Positions 1-8,894 of a stretch of 39,792 bases of DNA are shown here, piece by piece. The translations under genes were made by a program, and so were the position numbers. The notes beneath the pieces were generated by a model. It was not told the DNA's origin, made no database searches, and saw only the letters and a list, made by a program, of their open reading frames with translations. Position 1 is the first letter of the stretch. The number at the start of each line of letters is the position of its first letter. Location: NCBI GenBank assembly GCA_022843175.1, contig JALHOE010000069.1, positions 1-39,792 on the forward strand, given 5' to 3'. The stretch is from Deltaproteobacteria bacterium. Its GTDB lineage: Bacteria; Myxococcota_A; Polyangia; Polyangiales; JADJMO01.

Positions 1-219
1 GCTCGCCGGACGCCGTAGCGAGGCTTTGCGAGCGGGAGGCGAGGCGTCTCGGAGGTGTTGAGACGCGTAAGATCGAGGGAGCCGAGGGGACCTTAGCGGC
101 GGTGGGATCGGTGGCGTGTAGATCCGGAGAGGCGCCGGTCCGCCGAGGTCGCACACCCCCGCGGCTGCGATCGCGTCGCGCGGAGTGACCGCGGCACAGC
201 AACTGCTTCGCGCAAGAGC

Positions 220-1581
<1,362 letters not shown>

Positions 1582-1595
1582 CGGTCGGGGCAGAA

Positions 1596-1613
1596 GTTGC
1601 GCGGGTCCGCAAC
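1596..1613. terminator. Possible bidirectional terminator hairpin
   Basis: GTTGCG, a 6-base loop, then CGCAAC forms a perfect 6-bp stem in the 49-base gap between two convergent stop codons. There is no T-run, so a classic intrinsic terminator is not shown. Confidence 0.3.
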
Positions 1614-1630
1614 GGGTGCGGCCGCCGGCG

Positions 1631-4465
1631 CTAGCGCTTGAGCACGAACGGCGGCGCGTCGATGGCGACCACGCGGGACGCCTCGGTCATTGCGTCGGGA
1701 ATGAGGTGCACATCGACCTCCTTGCCGCTGATCGAGCCATGACAGCCGCCGCAGTTTGCATCGAAGAGCTGTCTGCGGAACGAGGCCTTGGCACGCTCGC
1801 CCGGGTAGAGCTGGAACTCCTCGGTCACGGTGGCGAGCGGCTCGCCGTATTTCTTCTCGCGGAGCTCGACGACGAACGGCATTCCACCGGGCATCGAGTA
1901 GGCGACCGAACCGTCGTCGAAGGTCGGCGCGGCGCCGAGCGAGCGCCGTGAGATCCACATCTTGCCGTAGGCGTCGGTCGCGACGTTGGCCGCGGGCGCC
2001 GCGTCGAGCGAGACGAGGCCGGGCGGCGGCGGCAGCGACTCGAGCACCCCGAAGAACTTGATCCGATCGTCGATCGTGCGGCCCACCCGGCGGTTGTCGA
2101 AGAAGAGCGAGGCGAGCATCGGCAGGTCGAGGTTGCGAACCAGGGCGTCGGTGGCGCCGGCCTCGATGTAGAATTCGTTCGGATCGGGCACGAACACCGA
2201 GCGCGTCGCGCGCGCGTACACCGCGGCGACGTCGACGAGCGCGCGCCCGGCGAACGGCACGAGCTCCCGCCGCTCGCCCCGGAGATCGATCTGGGAGAGA
2301 CCATAGCTCCCATCGCTGCCGCTCGAGTAGCTCACGAGCAGCGACCGCGCGGGGAGGAGCGCGGGGCCGCGATAGGTCCCCGCGGGATCGAGCATCGTCA
2401 ACGAGCGAAGGAAGAATCGGTCGTTGGGATCGCGATCGTTCTGGTCGGGCCCGATCGAACGGTTGGCGACCCCGAGCGAGCCTCCGCGCGCGGGTGCGCC
2501 GCGGTTGCTGAACACGCCGACGAGATCGCCGTTCGGCATCTGGCGCACGTCGATCAGCTGCTCGTACCCGACGCTCTTTCGCTGGGCGAAGAGCGGGTGG
2601 TAATCGGTGCCGTCGAGGTTCTGCCGGCGCCCGGCGAGCTGGTAGAACCCCGGCGCGCGCTTCTCGACGCTGAAGATGAGCTGGCCGTTGCGCTTGAAAT
2701 CGGGCGCGAGCTCCTGCCCGAGGAGGAAGGTGAGCTGGCGGATCTTCCCGCTCTCGAGCACATACAGGTTCGCGTTCGGGCGAAGGCCGTCGGGGGTGCG
2801 GGTTCCGCCGCGCGTCGACGCGAACACCAGGCGGCCGTCCGGCGCCCACGCCGGATCGAAGTCGTGCGCGAGGACGCCCTCTTCGCTCGGCGCGTGGGCG
2901 GAGATCGCCTCGTGCTTCGCGCAGCCGCTGCCGTCGGCGTTCATCACGTAGATCGCGAGCGGCGCGGCGGCCGCGGTGCGCGCAGCGAAGGCGATCTGCT
3001 TACCGTCCCACGACACGGCGGGCCGGCGGATGTCCGCGGTCGCGCGGTCGAGCGCGCACGAGACCGTGCGGGCCGCGCCGAGCACGATCGGGTTGCCGAG
3101 CGTCGCCGCGACGAGGTGGAGCTCGGCGCCGGGGCGGTAGCGATCGAAGTCCTGCGCGATGTCCGGGTCGGGCGGGCGCGAGACGTAGACGATCGCGGAG
3201 AGCGGCTCGGCGGGGATGAGCCCCTTGGCGATCGCGCGCGCGCGCTCGCGGCGATGCCACTCCACGATCACGCAATAGGGCGGCACCTTGTCGAGCGGGC
3301 CGTCGACGTCGCGGCACAGCGAGGGATCGGCGCGATCGGCCGCGGGGAAGTCCTCGAACAGCGGGCCGCCACGGTGGCGAATCCCCTGCCCCGCCGGATC
3401 GATCTCGCGGTCGAGCGGGAAGAGGTTCTTGGCGAGCAGGCGGCTGGCGTGCGGATCGGGCGCCTCGAGCGCGAGCATCTTCAGCGACAGCTCGTAGTTG
3501 CGGCGCGTGGTCGCGAGGGAGAAGCGCCCGCCCGAGCCGCCGCGCAGACCGTACTCGTGGAACGACAGCGACGAGTGGCAGCCCATGAACAGGCAGCCCT
3601 TCTTCACGAACATCGGCTGCACGCGCTCGGCGAAGTACTTCAGGCCCTCGTCGTCGCCGAGCCGCGCCGGCCCCCGCTTCTTCGCCCACTCCAGGATCGC
3701 CTGATAGCCGGGGTCGGTGGGTGACTCGAAGGCGACGCCGCCGCTGTGGTACGTGCCGCCGGCGACGACGCGGCGGAGCAGCTCGGACTGCTCGGCGGGA
3801 TCGGTCAGATAGTCGGCGGCGATCTTCGCGTTCCACTTTCGCTGCGCATCGTCGTCGCCGCAGGTGAGCGCGAGGTCGGCGATCGGCGCGCCGTGGCAGC
3901 TGCCCGCGCTGCACGACTTCTTGAGGATGGGCTGCACCTTGTCGACGAACTCGGCGAACGCAGGCGGATCTGCGGCATCGACCTTGGCCCCCGGCGGCAG
4001 AGCGCCCCGGCACGGTCCGGTGGCGGCGACCGCCGCGTTGGCCTTGCCGACGTTGCTCTTGGTCGCGCCGTTCTCGAGCCAGCGCTGCAGCGTCGCGAAG
4101 CCGTCGCTCGTGGGATCGAGCCCGGCGAACGCGGCGTGGCGCACGTCGCTCGTGAGCGTGAGCGGCGCGTCGAGCCCCTGCACGGTGATCGGCTGCGCGC
4201 CGATCACCTTCTGGAGCAGCCCCGGATAGGCATAGGGACCATAGGGGACCAGCAGATCGCGACGCCGGTTGAGCCGCTCGAACGAGGTGGTGTCGAGGTT
4301 GCCCGCCGCCTCGCCGCGCGCGGTCTCCATGTGACAGCCCGTCGTCTGGCGCGAGCAGCTGTTGGTGAGGATCGGCGCGATGGTGCGCTCGAAGTAGCTC
4401 TCCGCGCGCGGCTCCTCCGACGCCCGACACGCCACGAGCGCGACAATCAGGAGCGCGCGACGCAT
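1631..4465 (-). CDS. Large lipoprotein with haem c motif and TolB-like propeller (HzsA-like architecture)
   Basis: Envelope protein of about 944 residues. The start is placed at the internal Met giving MRRALLIVALVAC, a lipoprotein signal with the lipobox Cys at 13; the open frame extends 16 codons further upstream. One canonical CXXCH (CGGCH, near residue 905) and three spaced Cys...Cys-His clusters (GCH or SCH) in the first half suggest covalent haem or disulfides. The middle carries TolB/PD40-like blades such as DFDPAWAPDGRLVFAS and PAVSWDGKQIAFA. This combination recalls the hydrazine-synthase alpha-like lipoproteins common in myxobacteria and planctomycetes; the link is architectural and says nothing about anammox. 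It diverges from haem A synthase with about 80 bases between them. The substrate is unknown. Confidence 0.75.
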   Translation of the reverse strand: MRRALLIVALVACRASEEPRAESYFERTIAPILTNSCSRQTTGCHMETARGEAAGNLDTTSFERLNRRRDLLVPYGPYAYPGLLQKVIGAQPITVQGLDAPLTLTSDVRHAAFAGLDPTSDGFATLQRWLENGATKSNVGKANAAVAATGPCRGALPPGAKVDAADPPAFAEFVDKVQPILKKSCSAGSCHGAPIADLALTCGDDDAQRKWNAKIAADYLTDPAEQSELLRRVVAGGTYHSGGVAFESPTDPGYQAILEWAKKRGPARLGDDEGLKYFAERVQPMFVKKGCLFMGCHSSLSFHEYGLRGGSGGRFSLATTRRNYELSLKMLALEAPDPHASRLLAKNLFPLDREIDPAGQGIRHRGGPLFEDFPAADRADPSLCRDVDGPLDKVPPYCVIVEWHRRERARAIAKGLIPAEPLSAIVYVSRPPDPDIAQDFDRYRPGAELHLVAATLGNPIVLGAARTVSCALDRATADIRRPAVSWDGKQIAFAARTAAAAPLAIYVMNADGSGCAKHEAISAHAPSEEGVLAHDFDPAWAPDGRLVFASTRGGTRTPDGLRPNANLYVLESGKIRQLTFLLGQELAPDFKRNGQLIFSVEKRAPGFYQLAGRRQNLDGTDYHPLFAQRKSVGYEQLIDVRQMPNGDLVGVFSNRGAPARGGSLGVANRSIGPDQNDRDPNDRFFLRSLTMLDPAGTYRGPALLPARSLLVSYSSGSDGSYGLSQIDLRGERRELVPFAGRALVDVAAVYARATRSVFVPDPNEFYIEAGATDALVRNLDLPMLASLFFDNRRVGRTIDDRIKFFGVLESLPPPPGLVSLDAAPAANVATDAYGKMWISRRSLGAAPTFDDGSVAYSMPGGMPFVVELREKKYGEPLATVTEEFQLYPGERAKASFRRQLFDANCGGCHGSISGKEVDVHLIPDAMTEASRVVAIDAPPFVLKR

Positions 4466-4548
4466 CCCGTGAGCGTCCGGTCTCGGAACCGCCCCGCCCA
4501 TGACATCCGTCATCGGTGGGGTGCGCGCGCAGAACTACACGGCGATCG

Positions 4549-5556
4549 ATGTCGCGCGCCGTCCGAATCTGGCTGTGGACCTGCTGCGCGCTCGTCGCCG
4601 GGATGGTGGTCGTGGGCGGGATCACGCGTCTGACCGGCTCCGGCCTCTCCATCGTGGAGTGGGCGCCGCTGTCGGGGGCGATCCCACCGCTGTCGCACGA
4701 GGGGTGGCTCGACGCGCTCGGGCGATATCGGGCGACGCCCGAGGGACGACTCGTCCACCCCGGGATCGCGCTCGGCGAGTTCCAGGTGCTCTTCCTCATC
4801 GAGTGGGCGCACCGCCTGCTCGCGCGCGTCCTCGCGCTGTCGTTGGTGGTCCCCTTCGTGCTGCTGCGACGCTCGATCGACGACACCCTCCGCCGGCGGT
4901 TGCTGATCGTCGCTGGGCTCGCCGCGCTGCAGGCCGCGGTCGGTTGGTGGATGGTCAAGAGCGGCCTCTTCGACGCGCCGCACGTGAGCCCCTACCGATT
5001 GATCACCCACCTGCTGATCGGCTTCGCGATCTTCGGCACGCTGCTCTTCGCGACGCTCGACGACGCCGCGCCCGAGCCCGTCCCGCTCTCGATCGCGGCA
5101 GGCGCGCGCGGACTCCTGTTCGCCGTGGCGCTCACCGCCGCGACCGGCGGGGCGATGGCCGGCACCCGCGCCGGCCTCTTGTTCGCGACGTTTCCGGACA
5201 TGAACGGCGCGTTCGTCCCCGCGGGCGTGTTCGCGGGCGGCGCGCGCGCGGCGTTCGAGGATCCGCTCACCGCGCACTTCAACCACCGGCTGCTCGCCGC
5301 AGCGCTCTCCCTCACGATCCTCGCCTTCGCGCGCGCCACGTGGAGCACGGCGCTCCGCCCTCGCGTCGTACTGCTCCTCTGCGCCCTCGGAACCCAGATC
5401 GCGCTCGGCGTCGCCACGGTCGCGCTGCACGTCCCGATCGCGATCGCGGCGCTCCACCAGCTCGGGGGGCTGTTCGTCTTCGGCGCGTCGGTCTCGCTGG
5501 TGCAGGCGTGTCGTGTCCCTGACCGGGCCGTGACCGGCGTCACGTCTTGGTCGTGA
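4549..5556 (+). CDS. ctaA: Haem A synthase (COX15/CtaA family)
   Basis: Integral membrane enzyme converting haem O to haem A for cytochrome c oxidase. About 335 residues with eight predicted hydrophobic helices. Family signatures are visible: GITRLTGSGLSIVEW near the N-terminus, EFQVLFLIEWAHR with a haem-ligand His, the GLFDAPHVSPYRLITHL block typical of the mitochondrial/alphaproteobacterial (type 2) branch, then FNHRLLAA and ALHQLGG with two more ligand histidines. The ATG at 4549 is preferred over a GTG 33 bases upstream because family proteins begin just before the first helix. No oxidase subunits are in the window. Confidence 0.93.
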   Translation: MSRAVRIWLWTCCALVAGMVVVGGITRLTGSGLSIVEWAPLSGAIPPLSHEGWLDALGRYRATPEGRLVHPGIALGEFQVLFLIEWAHRLLARVLALSLVVPFVLLRRSIDDTLRRRLLIVAGLAALQAAVGWWMVKSGLFDAPHVSPYRLITHLLIGFAIFGTLLFATLDDAAPEPVPLSIAAGARGLLFAVALTAATGGAMAGTRAGLLFATFPDMNGAFVPAGVFAGGARAAFEDPLTAHFNHRLLAAALSLTILAFARATWSTALRPRVVLLLCALGTQIALGVATVALHVPIAIAALHQLGGLFVFGASVSLVQACRVPDRAVTGVTSWS

Positions 5557-5604
5557 TGACCGAAGTCACGTCCGCGGCGTCGCGCGTGGTGCACGAACCA
5601 GGGC

Positions 5605-6234
5605 ATGACTCGTCTGAAGGATCCGGTCAGTGGTCTGTCCCATGCGGTCGGCGCGCTCCTCGCCGTGTTCGGCTCGGCGTGGCTGCTGCTCCGCGCGCGC
5701 GACGGCGCGACGCTCGCGACCCTCGCGATCTACGCGGCGTGCCTCATCGCCCTCTACTCGGCGAGCTCGCTCTATCACCTCATCACCTCTTCCGACCGGG
5801 TGACGCGCGCGCTCCGCTTGTTCGACCACATCGCGATCTTCTTCTTCATCGCCGGGACAGCGACCCCGGTGCTGTTCGTCGCGCTCGAGGGCCCGACGCG
5901 GGTGCTCATGCTCGGCGCGATCTGGGGGCTCGCCGCGGCGGGCACCATCGCCAAGGTGTTCTTCCCCGGGACACCCCGCGCCGTGTACACCGCGATGTAC
6001 GTGGGCATGGGGTGGAGCGTGGTCGCGGTGGGCAGGCCCCTCATCGCGGCTCTCCCGCGCGAGACGCTGTGGTGCGTCGTCGCGGGCGGCATCGTCTATA
6101 CGCTCGGCGCGCTGGTGTACGCATTGAAGTGGCCCAACCCACGGCCCGCTACGGTCGGCTTCCACGAGCTGTGGCACTTCTTCGTGCTCGGCGGCAGCGC
6201 GCTCCACTTCGCGGGGATCGCGCGCCTGACCTGA
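5605..6234 (+). CDS. trhA: TrhA/hemolysin III family membrane protein (PAQR superfamily)
   Basis: Inner-membrane protein of 209 residues with seven hydrophobic segments. Diagnostic motifs: DPVSGLSHAVGALLA at the N-terminus, SASSLYHL, LFDHIAIFFFIAGTATP, and HELWHFFVLGGSALHF near the C-terminus. The conserved His and Asp residues match the metal site of the adiponectin-receptor fold. Family members affect membrane energetics and fluidity; the haemolysin name is historical. It lies 48 bases downstream of ctaA on the same strand and may be co-transcribed. Confidence 0.92.
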   Translation: MTRLKDPVSGLSHAVGALLAVFGSAWLLLRARDGATLATLAIYAACLIALYSASSLYHLITSSDRVTRALRLFDHIAIFFFIAGTATPVLFVALEGPTRVLMLGAIWGLAAAGTIAKVFFPGTPRAVYTAMYVGMGWSVVAVGRPLIAALPRETLWCVVAGGIVYTLGALVYALKWPNPRPATVGFHELWHFFVLGGSALHFAGIARLT

Positions 6235-6253
6235 GCGCGGGGTGGACGAATCG

Positions 6254-7234
6254 ATGAACTCAAGCGAGAGTTCTGCGATGGGAGACGAGCTCGACGATCA
6301 CGAGGCGCTCCAGCTCGTCCTCCGGCTGACGCGCACCGTGGCCGAGCAGACCGACCTCGACGGCGCAATGAGCGAGGCGCTCCGCGAGATCTGCGCCTAC
6401 ACCCGCTGGCGGATCGGCGAGACCTGGATGCCGACCGCCGACCGCTCCGCGCTCGTCCTCACCAACATCCGCACCGGCCCCGGCGTCGTCGGGGACGCGA
6501 TCCGGGCGTTCATCGAGGAGAGCGAGAAGCTGCAGCTCGGTTTCGGGGTCGGCCTCCCCGGCCGGGTGTTCGAGACCAAGCGGCGCGAGTGGATCCCCGA
6601 CGTCGAGACGCTGCCCCGCGCCAAGTATCTGCGGGTCGACGCCGCGCGCGCGGCTGGGCTCCACGCCGCGCTCGGCGTGCCCGTGATCTCCGACAACGAG
6701 GTGCTCGCCGTCCTCGTGTTCTACCTCGATCGTCCGCGCGCCGAGGACCCGAAGCGCGTCGAGCTCGTGTCCACGATCGCCGGTCAAATCGGGCTCTTGA
6801 TCCGCCAGCAGTATGCCAAGCGCACGATCGCGCGCCTCGAGGTCGAGGCCTACAGCACGCCGGTGCTCCAGATCTGGAAGGACGTCGCGCTCGCGCCGCT
6901 CGTCGGCGCCCTCGACGCGCGCCGGGTGCACCACCTCCTCGACTCCACGCTTCGGCATCTCGAGCGCCATCGCGCCAAGGCGCTTCTCGTGGACGTCACC
7001 GGCATCCCCGACATCGACGGCAGCGTCGTCAAAGCGCTCCTCGATCTCGCGCGGAGCGCGCGCCTGCTCGGCACCCGCGCGATCTTCACCGGCGTCAGCC
7101 CGGCGATGGCGCGGGCGCTGGTGCACCTCGACGTCGCGTTCAACGACATCGCGACCGAGGCCAACCTCGCGGACGGGCTGCGGCTGGCGATCGACTACGT
7201 CGGGCGCCCGGTCACCGAGCGCGCGAGCTTGTGA
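6254..7234 (+). CDS. GAF-STAS regulator (RsbR-like)
   Basis: Cytoplasmic sensor protein of about 326 residues. A GAF domain (roughly 15-175) contains RWRIGETWMP and GLPGRVFETKRREW. A STAS domain (roughly 205-310) contains KALLVDVTGIPDIDGSVVKAL. Sensor-STAS fusions of this layout are RsbR-type stressosome subunits. At the usual phosphosite of the STAS loop it has DIDGSV where the RsbR homologue at 37.6 kb has VVDTRV, so a Ser is available two residues later. The ATG at 6254 is favoured over an upstream GTG because GGGGTGGA lies about 8 bases before it. It may be a remote subunit of the stressosome encoded at the right end of the window (inference). Confidence 0.82.
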   Translation: MNSSESSAMGDELDDHEALQLVLRLTRTVAEQTDLDGAMSEALREICAYTRWRIGETWMPTADRSALVLTNIRTGPGVVGDAIRAFIEESEKLQLGFGVGLPGRVFETKRREWIPDVETLPRAKYLRVDAARAAGLHAALGVPVISDNEVLAVLVFYLDRPRAEDPKRVELVSTIAGQIGLLIRQQYAKRTIARLEVEAYSTPVLQIWKDVALAPLVGALDARRVHHLLDSTLRHLERHRAKALLVDVTGIPDIDGSVVKALLDLARSARLLGTRAIFTGVSPAMARALVHLDVAFNDIATEANLADGLRLAIDYVGRPVTERASL

Positions 7235-7237
7235 CCG

Positions 7238-7594
7238 TTACGGCAGCTGCAGCTGGTCCAGCGCTTGGGGGATGAGCTCCTCGCACGCGGGGAACAGCTC
7301 GCGCTCCTCGAAGCGGACATGGGCCTCGAGGAGCTCGGCGAGGCGCGGCGCATTGTCGCGCGACGCGCGGATGTCGGCGTGCTCGTCGAGCGTGCGCGCC
7401 GCGAGGTCGGCGCGCCCCGCCTTCACCAGAGCAGGCAAGAGCACGCGCTCCTCGAGGGCGAAGTGCGGTGCGAGCTGCTCCTCGAAGATCCGGGCGACCT
7501 CGCGCGGCTCGAGCCCGCGTCGCAGGTTCCGCACCAGGACGAGCGTGTGGTGATGATCGGACGACAGACGATGGAGGCGGGGATCTCGTTTCAT
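7238..7594 (-). CDS. Hemerythrin-like domain protein
   Basis: Small soluble di-iron four-helix bundle of 118 residues. Iron ligands are visible in family order: the DHHH cluster (13-16), HFALEER (44-50), DEH (70-72), and HVRFEERELFP (92 onward). Hemerythrin domains bind oxygen, nitric oxide or iron. The ATG overlaps the stop of the upstream transporter by four bases (ATGA on the minus strand), so it is the last gene of a translationally coupled operon with two NTT-like transporters. That neighbourhood is unusual and its meaning is unclear. Confidence 0.85.
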   Translation of the reverse strand: MKRDPRLHRLSSDHHHTLVLVRNLRRGLEPREVARIFEEQLAPHFALEERVLLPALVKAGRADLAARTLDEHADIRASRDNAPRLAELLEAHVRFEERELFPACEELIPQALDQLQLP

Positions 7595-8859
7595 CGCACA
7601 TCTCCAGCGAGCGAGGGGCGCACGGCGGGACGCGTCGTGCGGCTGTAGAGCCGACCGAGCGCGAGGGAAGCGCCGGTCCAAACCAGGATCGAGACCAGCG
7701 CGATCGCGATGGTCGCAGTGACCGACAGACCGGCGGTGGCGATCACCGCCACGATCACCAGCGCAGCCGCGGCCTTGGCGGCGCGATCGACGATCATGTC
7801 GATCGCGGCCTTGGCCTTGTACTTCTCGACGTCGGTGAGCGGGACGTAGAGCGTCTCCTTGGTCACCTGATGGAGCGAGTAGTTGAGGCCGCGGTCGGCG
7901 GTGGTGAGGATCATCGCCCACAGGATGACGGGGGCGATCATGAGCCCGACGGCGCCGACCGCCATCACCAGCGGCGGGACGACGAGGGCGATGCGCTTGC
8001 GAGGCAGCAGCACCGGGACGAGGAACAGCTGGGCGAGGACGGCCGCCGCGCTCGCGATCCATCCGAGCCGTCCGTACATCTTCGCCATCACCGCGCGCTC
8101 CGAGTACGTCCGCTCGAAGACGATGTTGATGCTGAAGTCGGTGAGGGTCGCGGTGAACTCGTAGGCGACGACGATCGCGACCACGAGCATCAGGTAGCGG
8201 CTCGCGCCGATCGCGCGCAGACCCTCGAGCGCCGAGGCGAACCCCTCGCGCGGCTCCTCCTTCGGCTTCTGCGCCGCGCGCGCCGGCGGATGGAAGCGCC
8301 GGTCGTAGAAGACCGCGAGCCCCGCGCTGGCGACCGACAGCACGACGCACGCGACGAGCAGGTTCTCGGGGCCGAGCGGCTTGGCGAGCACGTCGGCGAA
8401 CACGCCGCCGCCGATCCCGCCGAGGATGCCGCCGAGGCCGACGGTCCCGTAGCTCGCGTCCGCCTCCTCCCTGGTCATCACGTCGTTGGCGTAGGTCCAG
8501 AAGATCCCGATGATCACCACCGCGTACACGTCGACGAGCACGTACAGAGACCAGACGAACGGCCGCGTCCTCCCGAGCGTCTCGCCAAAGAGCGCGAGCG
8601 CCGACCACACCAGCGCGAGGATCGCGCCACAGGTCAGGTTGGCGCCGGCGGCGATGGCGACGCGGCTCGCCCGGTCGATGAGGCGCGAGTAGATCATCAC
8701 GACCACGCCGACCGTGAACGCCGAGGCGAGCCGCACCCACGGCGTCTCGGCCGAGCCGAGGTGGGCGAGCAGCGACGCAGTGCGCACCGGCTTCAGCAGC
8801 CAGAGGTTCGCGGTGGTCAAAAAGAACCACGCGGCCAGCAGGGCTGCCTTCGACCTCAT
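7591..8859 (-). CDS. NTT/TLC-family (ATP/ADP translocase-like) transporter
   Basis: Polytopic membrane protein of 422 residues. The start is the Met of MRSKAALLAAWFFL; the open frame runs 53 codons further upstream, but that part has no membrane character and overlaps the previous gene. Family signature: KETLYVPLTDVEKYKAKAAI, matching the 'LYVPL...KYKAK..ID' block of Npt1/Npt2 nucleotide transporters, plus WTYANDVMTREEA. Parasite homologues exchange ATP for ADP; for free-living relatives the substrate is not known. It lies 35 bases after the HEAT-fused paralogue and overlaps the hemerythrin gene. Confidence 0.82.
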   Translation of the reverse strand: MRSKAALLAAWFFLTTANLWLLKPVRTASLLAHLGSAETPWVRLASAFTVGVVVMIYSRLIDRASRVAIAAGANLTCGAILALVWSALALFGETLGRTRPFVWSLYVLVDVYAVVIIGIFWTYANDVMTREEADASYGTVGLGGILGGIGGGVFADVLAKPLGPENLLVACVVLSVASAGLAVFYDRRFHPPARAAQKPKEEPREGFASALEGLRAIGASRYLMLVVAIVVAYEFTATLTDFSINIVFERTYSERAVMAKMYGRLGWIASAAAVLAQLFLVPVLLPRKRIALVVPPLVMAVGAVGLMIAPVILWAMILTTADRGLNYSLHQVTKETLYVPLTDVEKYKAKAAIDMIVDRAAKAAAALVIVAVIATAGLSVTATIAIALVSILVWTGASLALGRLYSRTTRPAVRPSLAGDVR

Positions 8860-8894
8860 ACGGTCCGGACGAGCACCGCCTGTGCCACGGCACG

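Noticed and set aside
192..207. Sigma-54-like match CGGCACA-N4-CTGCT before the first regulator
   Set aside because: Mismatches in both boxes, and GG-N10-GC is common by chance at this GC content.
3000..4958. Long Arg-rich open frames antisense or out of frame with real genes
   Set aside because: High-GC shadow frames; composition is Arg/Pro/Ala-biased and domain signatures lie in the other frame.
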